Shown: piece by piece, positions 23,788 through 33,297 of the stretch | How positions within the stretch are numbered: the first letter of the stretch is position 1 | Layout of the letters: each line of letters begins with the position of its first letter | Source: an uncultured Bacteroidaceae bacterium | GTDB taxonomy: Bacteria; Bacteroidota; Bacteroidia; Bacteroidales; Bacteroidaceae | Assembly: GCA_944320965.1 (NCBI GenBank) | Contig: CALUJO010000005.1 | Span: 1-64,000, forward strand | DNA: 64,000 bases | Direction: 5' to 3' | Translations under genes and position numbers: made by a program | Notes under the pieces: model-generated | Databases searched by the model: none | Seen by the model: the letters and a program-made list of their open reading frames with translations, nothing else | Told to the model about the DNA's origin: nothing

Positions 23788-26541
23788 TTACTGTTTTTCG
23801 GTTTGTTTCTTCTTCAAAGTGTCGGTAGGGTTCTCTCCAAAATAGTCCTTGTAGCATCTTGTAAAGTAGGATGGCGAACTGAATCCTACTTCATATGTTA
23901 TTTCAGCAATGGTCATATCCGTTGTTTTCAAGAACTCTGCAGCCTTGTTCAGCCTTGTTATCCTAAGCAGTTCGTTAGGAGAATAGCCGGTAAGAGCCTT
24001 TGTCTTTCTGTAAAGCTGCACTCTTCCAAGTCCCATACTTGCTCCTATTTCCTCTACATTCAGTTCCGGGTCGGACATCTTTTCGCTGATTGTTTTTTCA
24101 AGTCTTTCAACAAAACTCCTGTCCACCTCACATAGCTGGCTTTTCTGTTCTCCGGCCTTTTCACTGAAGAAGTTCTGGACACGCTTTCTGTTTTTCATCA
24201 GATTGTCTATTCTTGTCAGCATAAGGTGGCTGCTGAACGGTTTGGTTATATAAGAGTCAGCACCGCAGTCATAGCCTTTGATTCTTTGTTCTTCTCCGGC
24301 ATAGGCTGTAAGCATCATAACCGGGATATGTGAGGTCTTGATATCTTCCTTTATCCTTTTGCAGCATTCCATTCCGTCCATTACCGGCATCATGACATCG
24401 CATATAATCGCATCAGGTACGAATGCCTGAGCCTGTTTTACCCCTTCTTCGCCGTTTGCGGCTTCTATTACATTGTATTTGGGGCTGAGCAGCATATGGA
24501 CGTATTCTCTGACGTCGTGATTGTCGTCAATTATAAGAATTGTTTCTTTGTTGCCTTCCTCGTTGCAGTCATTTTCTTTTATTGCGATGTCTTCCTGCTC
24601 AGCGGTAAACAAAGCCCCGTCTCTGAAATGCTCGATATTCTTATCAGTTTCTGCAACAGCCGGCATCTCTACATTCTGTCTCATTGGTATTTCAATGGTG
24701 AATGAAGTTCCCTTGTCGGGTTCGCTTTCAACGCTTACAGTTCCGTTATGCAGACTTACAAACGCCTTAACCATTGCCAGACCTATTCCAGAACCGGCAA
24801 AATTTACATTTACCTGATAGAAATTGTCGAAGATATGTTTTATATGCTCTTGCGAAATGCCTATACCGCTGTCGGAAATTACTATCTTTATCCTGTTTCC
24901 GTTGTTTTGGAACTGTGATAGCCTTATACTGATGTTTCCGTTTTCTGGCGTGAATTTGAAGGCATTGGAAAGCAGGTTGTATGTTATTCTCTCCATCTTT
25001 TCCAAATCGGCAAGCATGATATAGCTGCTGTCTGGCGAACTTTCAATTTCAATATTGAAATCAATGTGTCGTTTTACTGCAAGTTCCCTGAACGATTCAC
25101 CCCATTCCTTAATCTCTTTGCTTATGTCAAATTCGGAAAGTTTCAAATCAAGCTTGCCTGATTCGTATTTTCTGAAATCAAGAATCTGGTTAGTCAGTCG
25201 CAGAAGTATAGTAACATTCTTGTTGATTATGTTAAGCAATGTCCTTTCTTCATCATCGGTACTGTTCTTTTCAAGCAGTCTGTTTACCGGGTCTGCAATA
25301 AGTGTCAGCGGAGTTCTGAAGTCGTGCGAAACGTTTGTAAAGAATGAAAGCTTTGCCTGGGTTGCTTCTTCCAGTTTTTTTGACAAGTCCATCAGCTGGT
25401 TTCTCTGTTCCTCAAGTTTGCTTTTCTGCATTGACAGTTCCTTGTTCAATCTGACTTTTATCCAAAAAGCTTTTACAAGGAAGAAGAGCAGTGTGCATAC
25501 AAGAATAAGGATTATAAGGCATGCCACAAGAAACATTCTCTGTACAGAGTATCTTTGCAGGAAATTATCGAGTCTTCCGTCCAGGACTTTAATCTTGCTG
25601 TCCAGGGTTGCTATGTGTTCGGTCTGCATTTGCATTATCCTTGCATTTGACTTGTTTACAAGATCGGACGAAAGCAGATTCTCTTTTTTATAGTCTTTTC
25701 CCTGAAGTATGTTCATAGCAAGCTCAATGACCTTGTCACCTCCTGTGGGATAAATAAAGGAGGCATTCAGTTCGCCGTTTATTATACTTTCAACACCATA
25801 TCCTTTTCCTGCAAGGGCATCTACTCCTACAAACAGAATTTTATTGTTCAAATTGCGTTTTTTTGCGGCATTGTACGCCCCCAAAGCCATACGGTCGTTG
25901 TGCGCGAAAACGAGATCAATCTTCCTGTTTGTATTAAGTATTGAGTCAAAAGCCTCTTCGGCAGAATTTTGGAACCACTTGGCATCAGCCTGGGCAACAA
26001 GTCTTATTTCCGGATAATTTTCAAGGGCCTTCATCAGTCCGTTATGTCTTTCGGATGCAGGTGTGGAATTTTTCAGACCGGTCAGTTCAACTATATTGCC
26101 TTTTCCTTTAAGTATGTTTGATATGTACTCTCCGGCTTTGATGCCAAGAGTATAGTTGTCTGCTCCAATGTAGGCGGTATATTTGTCCGAATTGATTTTT
26201 CGGTCAACAAGAAGTACTGGTATTCCGCTGTCATAAGCCTTTTCAATTGCAGGTGTAACCTCGTTTGCTTCGTTTGGGGATATTACAAGTATGTCAACTC
26301 CTTTCTCGATGAGTTCGTTTATGTCAGCTGTCTGTTGCTTGCTGTTGTCGTTTGCACATTTGAAATCTATCCTGATGTCTGGATAAAACAGTGCTTCACG
26401 TTTCATTTCATTATTTATCTGTGTGCGCCATTCGTCAGCACTGCATTGTGAAACACCTATGATGAAATCATCAGTTTCCTGTCGTTTGCATGAGACAGAA
26501 AAGATAATAAGTATAAAAATCCAAGCTATAATGTTTCTCAT
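23788..26541 (-). CDS. hybrid two-component system regulator with sugar-binding sensor
   Basis: This 917-residue protein joins a whole signalling pathway in one chain. A signal peptide ends at Cys18, followed by a LacI/ribose-binding-like periplasmic domain (about 25-300; DRKINSDKYTAYIGADN, FAHNDRMALGAY). A membrane helix is at about 336-358, and the kinase phosphoacceptor His406 is in NVSHDFRTPL. Next come a HATPase (NAFKF..DSGIGIS..GSGIGLAMVK), a receiver with Asp715 (AIICDVMMP), and an AraC-type HTH (815-917). The binding-protein sensor, instead of a beta-propeller, is the layout of the fructose-sensing regulator of levan loci (BT1754 type). It should sense fructose in the periplasm and activate the adjoining fructan operon. 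Confidence 0.94.
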   Translation of the reverse strand: MRNIIAWIFILIIFSVSCKRQETDDFIIGVSQCSADEWRTQINNEMKREALFYPDIRIDFKCANDNSKQQTADINELIEKGVDILVISPNEANEVTPAIEKAYDSGIPVLLVDRKINSDKYTAYIGADNYTLGIKAGEYISNILKGKGNIVELTGLKNSTPASERHNGLMKALENYPEIRLVAQADAKWFQNSAEEAFDSILNTNRKIDLVFAHNDRMALGAYNAAKKRNLNNKILFVGVDALAGKGYGVESIINGELNASFIYPTGGDKVIELAMNILQGKDYKKENLLSSDLVNKSNARIMQMQTEHIATLDSKIKVLDGRLDNFLQRYSVQRMFLVACLIILILVCTLLFFLVKAFWIKVRLNKELSMQKSKLEEQRNQLMDLSKKLEEATQAKLSFFTNVSHDFRTPLTLIADPVNRLLEKNSTDDEERTLLNIINKNVTILLRLTNQILDFRKYESGKLDLKLSEFDISKEIKEWGESFRELAVKRHIDFNIEIESSPDSSYIMLADLEKMERITYNLLSNAFKFTPENGNISIRLSQFQNNGNRIKIVISDSGIGISQEHIKHIFDNFYQVNVNFAGSGIGLAMVKAFVSLHNGTVSVESEPDKGTSFTIEIPMRQNVEMPAVAETDKNIEHFRDGALFTAEQEDIAIKENDCNEEGNKETILIIDDNHDVREYVHMLLSPKYNVIEAANGEEGVKQAQAFVPDAIICDVMMPVMDGMECCKRIKEDIKTSHIPVMMLTAYAGEEQRIKGYDCGADSYITKPFSSHLMLTRIDNLMKNRKRVQNFFSEKAGEQKSQLCEVDRSFVERLEKTISEKMSDPELNVEEIGASMGLGRVQLYRKTKALTGYSPNELLRITRLNKAAEFLKTTDMTIAEITYEVGFSSPSYFTRCYKDYFGENPTDTLKKKQTEKQ

Positions 26542-26564
26542 AACGGAAAAGCATAAATATTTAA

Positions 26565-26609
26565 CAAAGATAATTATTTGGATTTTAACGGCAATACCTG
26601 TACGGTATT
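26565..26609 (-). promoter_or_regulatory. promoter of the HTCS gene with a 17-bp palindrome
   Basis: TATCTTTG (26565-26572) and ATTG (26592-26595) on the minus strand are 19 bases apart, matching the consensus. The -33 element lies inside AATACC-N5-GGTATT (26593-26609), a palindrome that could be an operator for the regulator itself or another factor. Confidence 0.5.
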
Positions 26610-26687
26610 TTAAGTGTTTTCGGTTGGGGGATGGCTGTCTGTGCCATATGTTTGCCCATTATTCGGCATATGCCTTTAAAAAACAAA

Positions 26688-26711
26688 ATACGGTGCACGC
26701 CTGCACCGTAT
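26688..26711 (-). terminator. terminator of the fructan operon
   Basis: A perfect 10-bp stem (ATACGGTGCA and its complement) with a 4-base loop is followed on the minus strand by TTTTGTTTTTT. It ends transcription after the fructokinase gene, 35 bases downstream of its stop, and separates it from the HTCS gene. Confidence 0.85.
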
Positions 26712-26745
26712 AAAAGGGAATTTTTGTAAGGGGAAAAAGAATATA

Positions 26746-27633
26746 TTAAACTCTGGATTTGAGTTCTTCTGGCAATACAGGCATTGCACCGTTTTGTGTG
26801 CAAACATAGGCTGATACCTCTACAGCAAGCTTATGTGCTTCTCTGATAGAGTGGCCTTTTATTATTGCTGCAACAAATGTTGCTGTGAAAGAGTCACCGG
26901 CACCTACAGTATCTATTACATCTACAACCGGAGTCTCTACAAATGATATTTCTCCCGGGCGGAACACATAGCTGCCGTTCACGCCGCATGTAAGGATAAG
27001 CATTTTAAGATTGTACTTTGCAAGCAGAATCCAGCACTTGTCCTGCAGGTCAATTCCAGGATATCCGAACATTCTGCTTACTGTAACCAGTTCTTCATCG
27101 TTTATCTTCAGAATATTGCATTTTGATAAAGAATTGCAGAGTATTTCTTTTGTGTAGAAGTCCTGACGCAGATTTACATCGAATATCTTTAAAACATCAT
27201 CGCCTGTCGGCATTGAATCGATAAATCTGTTTATTGTTTCTCTTGATACTGCACTTCTCTGGGCAAGCGAGCCGAAGCAGACAGCCTTTGTTCTTTTGGC
27301 CATTTCTTCAAGTTCGTTTGTAAATGGTATATTGTCCCATGCAACTCCTTCCTTTATTGTATATTTCGGAATACCGTTGCCGTCTAGCTCAACAATTACG
27401 GTACCTGTAGGGTAAGGCACTTTCTGTATATTGTAACTTAACTGCTTGTCATTGAAATTTTCCAGAATTTCATTGCCAAGTTTGTCGTCTCCTATTGCGC
27501 TTACAACGCTGCTATTCAGTCCGAACTGTGAAATATGGTATGCAAAGTTAGCCGGTGCGCCACCGATTTTCTTGCCTTCTGGAAGCATATCCCATAATGC
27601 TTCTCCCATTCCAACTATAAGATTATTCTCCAT
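26746..27633 (-). CDS. fructokinase (PfkB-family carbohydrate kinase)
   Basis: This 295-residue cytoplasmic kinase has the PfkB signatures: GEALWDMLPEGKKIGGAPANFAYH at the N-terminus (substrate side) and DTVGAGDSFTATFVAAI at the C-terminus, with the catalytic Asp in GAGDSF and the anion hole. It phosphorylates fructose to fructose 6-phosphate with ATP. The substrate is inferred from the GH32, permease and fructose-type HTCS around it; the sequence itself says only ribokinase family. It follows the permease gene by 11 bases and is the last gene of the operon. Confidence 0.92.
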   Translation of the reverse strand: MENNLIVGMGEALWDMLPEGKKIGGAPANFAYHISQFGLNSSVVSAIGDDKLGNEILENFNDKQLSYNIQKVPYPTGTVIVELDGNGIPKYTIKEGVAWDNIPFTNELEEMAKRTKAVCFGSLAQRSAVSRETINRFIDSMPTGDDVLKIFDVNLRQDFYTKEILCNSLSKCNILKINDEELVTVSRMFGYPGIDLQDKCWILLAKYNLKMLILTCGVNGSYVFRPGEISFVETPVVDVIDTVGAGDSFTATFVAAIIKGHSIREAHKLAVEVSAYVCTQNGAMPVLPEELKSRV

Positions 27634-27644
27634 AGTATTATTTT

Positions 27645-28808
27645 TTAATGTTTTATTTTAAGTGTATAGAATAACAAATATATAACTCCTACTGTCATTA
27701 CTGCAACGGCTCCGTTCTGTCCTACGGCATCACTTGCAATTCCCATCAGAAGAGGGAATACGGTGCCTCCGAACAATCCCATTATCATAAGACCTGAAAT
27801 TTCGTTTTTCTTTTCAGGCATTGAAAGTAATGCCTGAGAGAAAATGATTGAAAAAATGTTTGAATTGCCGAAACCTATAAGGGCAATTGCTGTATATGTT
27901 ATGATTTTAAGGTCTGAAATGAAGAGTCCGGCCATAGCCGCCAACATACATATTCCGCTGAAAAGGAAAAACTTCTTTGAAGAAATTTTCTGCAGGATAA
28001 TGGCTCCGCTGAAACATCCCAGTGTACGGAATATAAAGTAAAGGCTTGTTGCAAACGATGCTTCGTCAAGTGTCATTTCATGTCTTTCCATAAGGATTTT
28101 TGGAGCGGTAGTGTTTGTACCGACGTCAATTCCTACATGGCACATTATACCGATGAAACATAGTAGAATGAACGGATTGGCAAGCAGCTTGACACAGTTC
28201 AGGAATCCGGATGCTTTGTCCGGTTTTTCTTCTTCAATAGGGGTTGCTCCAAGCCATACAATTGCAATTATAGCAATAACCATATAGATAGGGAACAAAA
28301 TTCTCCACTCAAGACCGAAAGTAGGAATGGATGCTGTTGCCCCCCACATTGCTATATATGGTGCAAGGAAAGATGCAATAGCCTTTACAAACTGACCGAA
28401 AGTCAGAGAACTTGCAAGCTTGTTTCCTGATATTATATTGCTCAGAAGAGGATTGAGTGATGTCTGCATCAGTGCATTTCCTATACCGAGCAATGAGAAT
28501 GAGCAAAGCATTATACCGTAGCTGTCACCAAAAATAGGGAGAATCAAAGAAAATAATGTCACAATAAGGCTGAGAAGTACTGTTCTTTTTCTTCCTATTC
28601 TGTTCATAAGTATACCTGTAGGAACCGAGAATATAAGGAACCAGAAGAATACAAGTGACGGGAATATATTGGCTTCTGAATCGGTAAGTCCCAAATCTGC
28701 CTTGACATAGTTTGATGCTATTCCGACAAGATCAACGAATCCCATTGCAAAGAAGCACAGCATTACCGGGATCAGTTTTCCTATTTTTATTTGTTTGTTG
28801 TCTGTCAT
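27645..28808 (-). CDS. MFS sugar permease, probably fructose
   Basis: This 387-residue protein has twelve membrane helices. Helix 1 is followed by VDLVGIASNYVKADLGLTDSEANIFPSLVF, the MFS motif NRIGRKRT lies in the loop between helices 2 and 3, and GIGNALMQTSLNPLL is in helix 4. The layout fits the FHS (fucose/glucose/galactose) branch. With a fructokinase 11 bases downstream and a GH32 enzyme upstream, fructose is the likely cargo, carried into the cytoplasm with protons. The sequence does not show the substrate directly. Confidence 0.9.
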   Translation of the reverse strand: MTDNKQIKIGKLIPVMLCFFAMGFVDLVGIASNYVKADLGLTDSEANIFPSLVFFWFLIFSVPTGILMNRIGRKRTVLLSLIVTLFSLILPIFGDSYGIMLCSFSLLGIGNALMQTSLNPLLSNIISGNKLASSLTFGQFVKAIASFLAPYIAMWGATASIPTFGLEWRILFPIYMVIAIIAIVWLGATPIEEEKPDKASGFLNCVKLLANPFILLCFIGIMCHVGIDVGTNTTAPKILMERHEMTLDEASFATSLYFIFRTLGCFSGAIILQKISSKKFFLFSGICMLAAMAGLFISDLKIITYTAIALIGFGNSNIFSIIFSQALLSMPEKKNEISGLMIMGLFGGTVFPLLMGIASDAVGQNGAVAVMTVGVIYLLFYTLKIKH

Positions 28809-28868
28809 GATTGTTTTTGATGTTTGGAAATTCCGGTACCCATGCCGGATACCGAAAAGGATGATTAA

Positions 28869-30740
28869 TTATAAACCAAGTTTGTGAATGTTTACATTAG
28901 TAAATTCTGCTTCCCCTCCTTCAGAGTAAAGACGGAGTGAGTTGTAGACTTCTGTAGGGAATACCAGATTTGTCATTGCAATACGTCCGCCGTCAACGAA
29001 GATTTCGACAGAACATTTGTCAACGAATATATCAAGATGGTATGTCTTGCCTTCACACAATGAAAGTGGAGCCCATGTGCCAAGTGCGAAATCATTTATA
29101 TAGTTTACTGATTCTGTTTTACGACGGTCATGATTTTCCTTGAAATGAGGTTCAGCCTTTTCACCGAATTCTGTCAGTCCGCTTTCGGTTCTGTCCATTA
29201 TTATCCTTTTTGATTGCATGTCAAGGTATATCTTCACCTTTTCTCCTTTTGAGTTCATAATGTCAAATCCGGCAGTCTGTGCATTGTTCGGAGTTATATC
29301 CATCTCTATTTCAAATGCGCCTTCGTTGTTTGAAACAATGTCGTTAACTACTTTCTCACCGTTAAGACTGATGTTGTCAAATGATTTTGTTTCCTTGCGT
29401 AGCGCTTCAGTTTCCTTGACTGCGTTTGCTGCCATATATATTTCACCGTCTTTTGTGTAAAGTGAAAGTTCGCGTGGCAGTGCGTTTGCTCCTCTGTGCT
29501 GGCGGATAGGTGTTACATTTGCGTATTGCCAGTTGCTCATCCAAGGTACAGCTATGATGCGGTCACCTGTATTAGAGAAGCAGACTGTAGCATAATGGTC
29601 TTTTCCGAAATCAAGCCATTTGGAAACTTGTTTGTCGTTGTCGCATTTGAATTCCTTACCGTCAAATTCTCCGATAAAATATTCTGTTGCGCTGCCGCCG
29701 AACATGCATCCAGGATTGATGTTCACAATCATCACCCATTTCATATTGTTCTTGTCACCGTCAACAGGCAATTGGATGAAATCCGGACATTCAAACTGGT
29801 TAGGCTGCACTCCATAACCTTCGCCGAACTGACTTAGGTAAGTCCAGTCCTTAAGGTTTTCGGAAGAATAGAAACGCATGTTTTTGTCGGCTGAGACAAT
29901 CATATACCATTTCTGTGATGGTTCATACCAGAACACTTTAGGGTCACGGAAATCTTTAAGTCCGTCAAAAGGAGTCAGGATAGGGTTCTTTTCGTACTTT
30001 GTATAAGTGCGTCCGTTGTCAAGACTGTATGCCATGCACTGGATCTGTCCGTGTTCGTCGCTGGCAGAAGTATAGAATGCGATGATTGCGTCCTTGCCAT
30101 ATCCTGCACTGTTGAATTTGTCAACTACAGTACTTCCTGAGAATATGTGTCCGAGTGTGTCACGTGCGATTGCCGGGGCCAGGTGTTCCCAATGAACAAG
30201 GTCTTTGCTTACTGAATGTCCCCAGTGCATATTTCCCCATTTTGAACCGTAAGGATTGTACTGGAAATAAAGATGATATTCGCCATCCTTGTAAACAAGT
30301 CCGTTGGCATCGTTCATCCATCCGTAGAGTGGAGTATGGTGATACAATGGACGGTAATAGTCTGTGTTCTTTACTTCAAATGTATCAGAAACATTCAAGT
30401 CTTTCCAGCAGAATGCATCAGCAGGAACATTTCTTACTTTTACAATGACTTCGTCAGTTCCTTCAGATATCTTGAACGGAACATAGTAGTCTGTACTGTC
30501 AATTGCAAGACGTACATCCATTGCCATGTCGGCAGGATTTCCTGTGTAAAGCATGACTTTTCCTTCGTTGCATGATTCCTGAACAGGGAGTATAAGATAC
30601 TTTTCAGGATTTGTTATTTTCAGAACAGTCAAAGTGTCTCCGTAGTGTTCTATATTGATATTGCTCTTTTGTTGCTGGCATGCCGCAATTGTTGTGACGG
30701 CCAGTATTCCCAATCCGAATTTTGATAAATTATTTTTCAT
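28869..30740 (-). CDS. GH32 fructan hydrolase lipoprotein (levanase/inulinase type)
   Basis: This 623-residue enzyme has a lipobox ending at Cys21 (TTIAAC), so it is anchored in the envelope, perhaps on the surface. Residues about 30-135 form an N-terminal beta domain (DUF4980-like). The GH32 five-blade catalytic domain follows, with the nucleophile Asp144 in WMNDANG (141-147), the FRDPKVFW transition-state motif near 265, and FECPDF with the acid/base Glu. A beta-sandwich at the C-terminus ends the chain. It cleaves terminal beta-fructofuranosyl residues of levan, inulin or sucrose. Exo- versus endo-action is not decided. It is the third gene of the operon from the permease side. Confidence 0.93.
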   Translation of the reverse strand: MKNNLSKFGLGILAVTTIAACQQQKSNINIEHYGDTLTVLKITNPEKYLILPVQESCNEGKVMLYTGNPADMAMDVRLAIDSTDYYVPFKISEGTDEVIVKVRNVPADAFCWKDLNVSDTFEVKNTDYYRPLYHHTPLYGWMNDANGLVYKDGEYHLYFQYNPYGSKWGNMHWGHSVSKDLVHWEHLAPAIARDTLGHIFSGSTVVDKFNSAGYGKDAIIAFYTSASDEHGQIQCMAYSLDNGRTYTKYEKNPILTPFDGLKDFRDPKVFWYEPSQKWYMIVSADKNMRFYSSENLKDWTYLSQFGEGYGVQPNQFECPDFIQLPVDGDKNNMKWVMIVNINPGCMFGGSATEYFIGEFDGKEFKCDNDKQVSKWLDFGKDHYATVCFSNTGDRIIAVPWMSNWQYANVTPIRQHRGANALPRELSLYTKDGEIYMAANAVKETEALRKETKSFDNISLNGEKVVNDIVSNNEGAFEIEMDITPNNAQTAGFDIMNSKGEKVKIYLDMQSKRIIMDRTESGLTEFGEKAEPHFKENHDRRKTESVNYINDFALGTWAPLSLCEGKTYHLDIFVDKCSVEIFVDGGRIAMTNLVFPTEVYNSLRLYSEGGEAEFTNVNIHKLGL

Positions 30741-30799
30741 AACTGTGATTTTTGATGGTTAAATATACTATATTGATTTTATATTATATTCTTAGGGTT

Positions 30800-33163
30800 T
30801 TAAAATTTGATTTGTGCTGAGAATTCTACAGTAAACGGTCTTATGTAGCTTCCTGCCAGTACACTTCCCGCATATTTCTGTGCTTCTTCCTTGGTAACAA
30901 GTTCAGCTCCGGCAATACTGCCTTTGGCTCCTGTCTGGTTAAGGAAGTTTATTACGGTGCATCCAAGTGACAGATGCTTGTTAACCTGCCAGTTCAGACC
31001 TCCGAATGTCTCCCAACGGCCGTTGAAGTAGTATGCATCATTGATGTTGGCGTATGTCTTGCTGAAATATCTGAAGCTTGCCCATATTTTCAAATCTTTT
31101 GTAATCATATAGCTTGGGTCTATTTCCACGATATACTGCGGTATTTCTGCCACGATATTTCCAGTTGCGTTTATCTTTCCTACGTATCCGTCTTCAAATG
31201 TTACTGATGTTTCGTATTTCTTGTAAGTAGGTTTCTGGTATGTGAACAGGAAGTGCAGGTCAAATCCCTTGAACGGATGTGCAACAACATCGGTTGTCCA
31301 TCCCAAAGTCTTTATATCATAGTTCAGTGGCGCTGCAAGAATCTGGTTGTAGCCAGGGCGTGTCTCTGTTGCGGCTACAGAATGTTGCAGGTTCAATGTT
31401 GAGTTGTTGTTTGTCTTTGAGATGTATGAGAACAGTGATGTCATGCTGATCCATTTGTTGTTATAATAGATTCCGGCTCTTCCAAGCGGTACGGAAATCT
31501 TGTCGGTGTTAGGCAATGTTGCCGGAGCGAAGTTTTCAAATTTCGGATGTTGTGTAATGTATGTAAAGTCTCCGGTAAATCCAAAATCCTTTGTCAGTTT
31601 GTATGTTGCGGCAGCAGTAAGCGCATAATTTATCCAGTCATAGCTGAGTTTTGTAGGTTCAATCTTTGTTCCGTCTGCGCTGGTAGCACCAAGATGATAA
31701 TTAGGGAATCTTCCTACGTATTCACCTTTAGTGTTTTTAACAGCAGCATTTTCTCCTCTTAGAGCCTGGTACTCAATTCTTCCTCCATAGTAGATATTCA
31801 ACTTGTCGGTTATGTCCCAGTCGTGACTTGCATATATTGCCACTTTGTTTTCAAATCCTTTATAGTATTCGGATGCGTTCTTGTTGAAATCGTAGTAATA
31901 TCCGCTTCCGTTATATTTTCTGTTTTCAGAAGTAGCATAATTGGTATTATATAGTCTTACCGGATATGAGCCGTCTTCAGGTACAGACTGGTCGTACATT
32001 GTAGTGCTTGAAGTATAATCTATATTGTAGAACCATTCATTGATACCTATACGCCATGTGCTGTTTTCTCTTTTTTGCGAAATTTCGTTTGTGAAGAAGA
32101 ATGAATCAATGAAACCTCTGTTAAGGCATGACATTCGGCTTTGTACATATTTGCCGGTGTAAGGCTGCATTGTACCGTCTTGGGCAAGGTAATTGTATGG
32201 TATGCCAGCTTCATTCTGGTCAAGTGACATAGGTGTCTGCCAAACACATGAGCCTATAGAGTTGTCATATTTTGCAATTGTGTTAAGTTTAACCCCGTTG
32301 TCCCATTCATACTTGTTCATTATTGTTGCCTGGTGTCCGCGGTTTTCTACGGCATCATAAAGTGTTGTACTCTTTATTTCGCCTGTTCTCATGTCCATAT
32401 ACACCATCTCGTTGTCGGTTGGCAGATATGATGTTGTGCCGAGCTTGAATTTTCCGAATTCACTTACGCTTCCGTCACCATTATAGACGAATGGTGCAGA
32501 CTGTGTTGCATACATGTAAACCGGATGGCTGTTGCTGTAGTTGTAGATAACAGAGAATTCTCCTCTCTTGTCATTATAAAGTTTTGTAAGAGCAAATTTG
32601 TACAATTGAGTTCTATCCTGGAATGGAGTGGATTTGATATTGAATGTTCCCGGGTCGAAATCCTGATAGATACTTCCGCTGTAGTACCAGTCCTTAGCAA
32701 ATTCGCCGTTCAGGTTCAATGAAACTTCCTGTAGTCCGAAATGGTTTGATTTGTAGTTTAAAGTTCCGTTAAAGCCTTTTTGTCCCAGTTGTGAAAAGGA
32801 ATTCACGGCATATCCTATGTTTCCTGTTGTTATGGCAGTTTCGGAAATCTTCAGAAGTCCTACGTGGCTTAGACTTGCATCTGCTCTCCACAATGCATTT
32901 ACCGTATGAGGATTTGTTGCATAAGTAACAGGCACACCGTTTTCAAGAACGTTTACGTCTGCTGAAGGAAGTCCTATCTGTATTTCTCTTGGTCCGTTTG
33001 CACTTGCGGCATTAAGCATGACATTTCTGTTTCCTTCTTCTTTTGAAGAACCGTTGTCACTATTGTCTGCTTTTTCCTGTGCCGAGGCATTTGTTATTGC
33101 TATGCTGAACAATAGAAACATTGTTCCTGCTTTTAATACCTTTTGTTTAGCTGAGCTGTTCAT
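30800..33163 (-). CDS. TonB-dependent-receptor-like outer-membrane protein of the fructan operon
   Basis: This 787-residue protein has a signal peptide cleaved near ASAQ (residue 29), a polar linker, and a plug-like region (about 50-120; VNVLENGVPVTYATNPHTVNALWR). A beta-barrel follows that ends in a terminal phenylalanine (VEFSAQIKF). It lacks the carboxypeptidase-like N-terminal domain of SusC proteins, and no SusD gene is adjacent, so it is not a standard glycan importer. It is the first gene of the operon, just after the operator at 33256-33297. It may admit short fructans or sucrose across the outer membrane. An obvious TonB box was not seen, so passive or TonB-driven transport is open. 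Confidence 0.85.
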   Translation of the reverse strand: MNSSAKQKVLKAGTMFLLFSIAITNASAQEKADNSDNGSSKEEGNRNVMLNAASANGPREIQIGLPSADVNVLENGVPVTYATNPHTVNALWRADASLSHVGLLKISETAITTGNIGYAVNSFSQLGQKGFNGTLNYKSNHFGLQEVSLNLNGEFAKDWYYSGSIYQDFDPGTFNIKSTPFQDRTQLYKFALTKLYNDKRGEFSVIYNYSNSHPVYMYATQSAPFVYNGDGSVSEFGKFKLGTTSYLPTDNEMVYMDMRTGEIKSTTLYDAVENRGHQATIMNKYEWDNGVKLNTIAKYDNSIGSCVWQTPMSLDQNEAGIPYNYLAQDGTMQPYTGKYVQSRMSCLNRGFIDSFFFTNEISQKRENSTWRIGINEWFYNIDYTSSTTMYDQSVPEDGSYPVRLYNTNYATSENRKYNGSGYYYDFNKNASEYYKGFENKVAIYASHDWDITDKLNIYYGGRIEYQALRGENAAVKNTKGEYVGRFPNYHLGATSADGTKIEPTKLSYDWINYALTAAATYKLTKDFGFTGDFTYITQHPKFENFAPATLPNTDKISVPLGRAGIYYNNKWISMTSLFSYISKTNNNSTLNLQHSVAATETRPGYNQILAAPLNYDIKTLGWTTDVVAHPFKGFDLHFLFTYQKPTYKKYETSVTFEDGYVGKINATGNIVAEIPQYIVEIDPSYMITKDLKIWASFRYFSKTYANINDAYYFNGRWETFGGLNWQVNKHLSLGCTVINFLNQTGAKGSIAGAELVTKEEAQKYAGSVLAGSYIRPFTVEFSAQIKF

Positions 33164-33220
33164 GGTAATATTGTTTATTAATAGTTAGTTATAAAATGTT
33201 TTTGGGTTTTGATTTCGATG

Positions 33221-33228
33221 CAAACATA
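33221..33228 (-). promoter_or_regulatory. -7 box of the fructan operon
   Basis: TATGTTTG on the minus strand matches TAnnTTTG and lies 57 bases before the receptor ATG. The usual TTTG 19 bases upstream is missing, as expected for an activator-dependent promoter. Confidence 0.6.
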
Positions 33229-33255
33229 GCTGGCTTTAATTGAAAAGGATAAAAC

Positions 33256-33297
33256 TTTTGTTTCATGAATGTTGTATTTCTGTTTCATGAAACAAAA
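33256..33297 (-). promoter_or_regulatory. operator candidate for the fructan HTCS
   Basis: GTTTCATGAA occurs twice in direct orientation, at 33260-33269 and 33282-33291, exactly 22 bp (two helical turns) apart. Because the core is nearly palindromic, the same stretch also forms a perfect 14-bp inverted repeat (33256-33269 and 33284-33297). It covers about -42 to -83 of the predicted start. Direct repeats on one face of the helix, just upstream of a promoter lacking its -33 element, are what an AraC-type activator such as the HTCS output domain would use. Confidence 0.6.
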
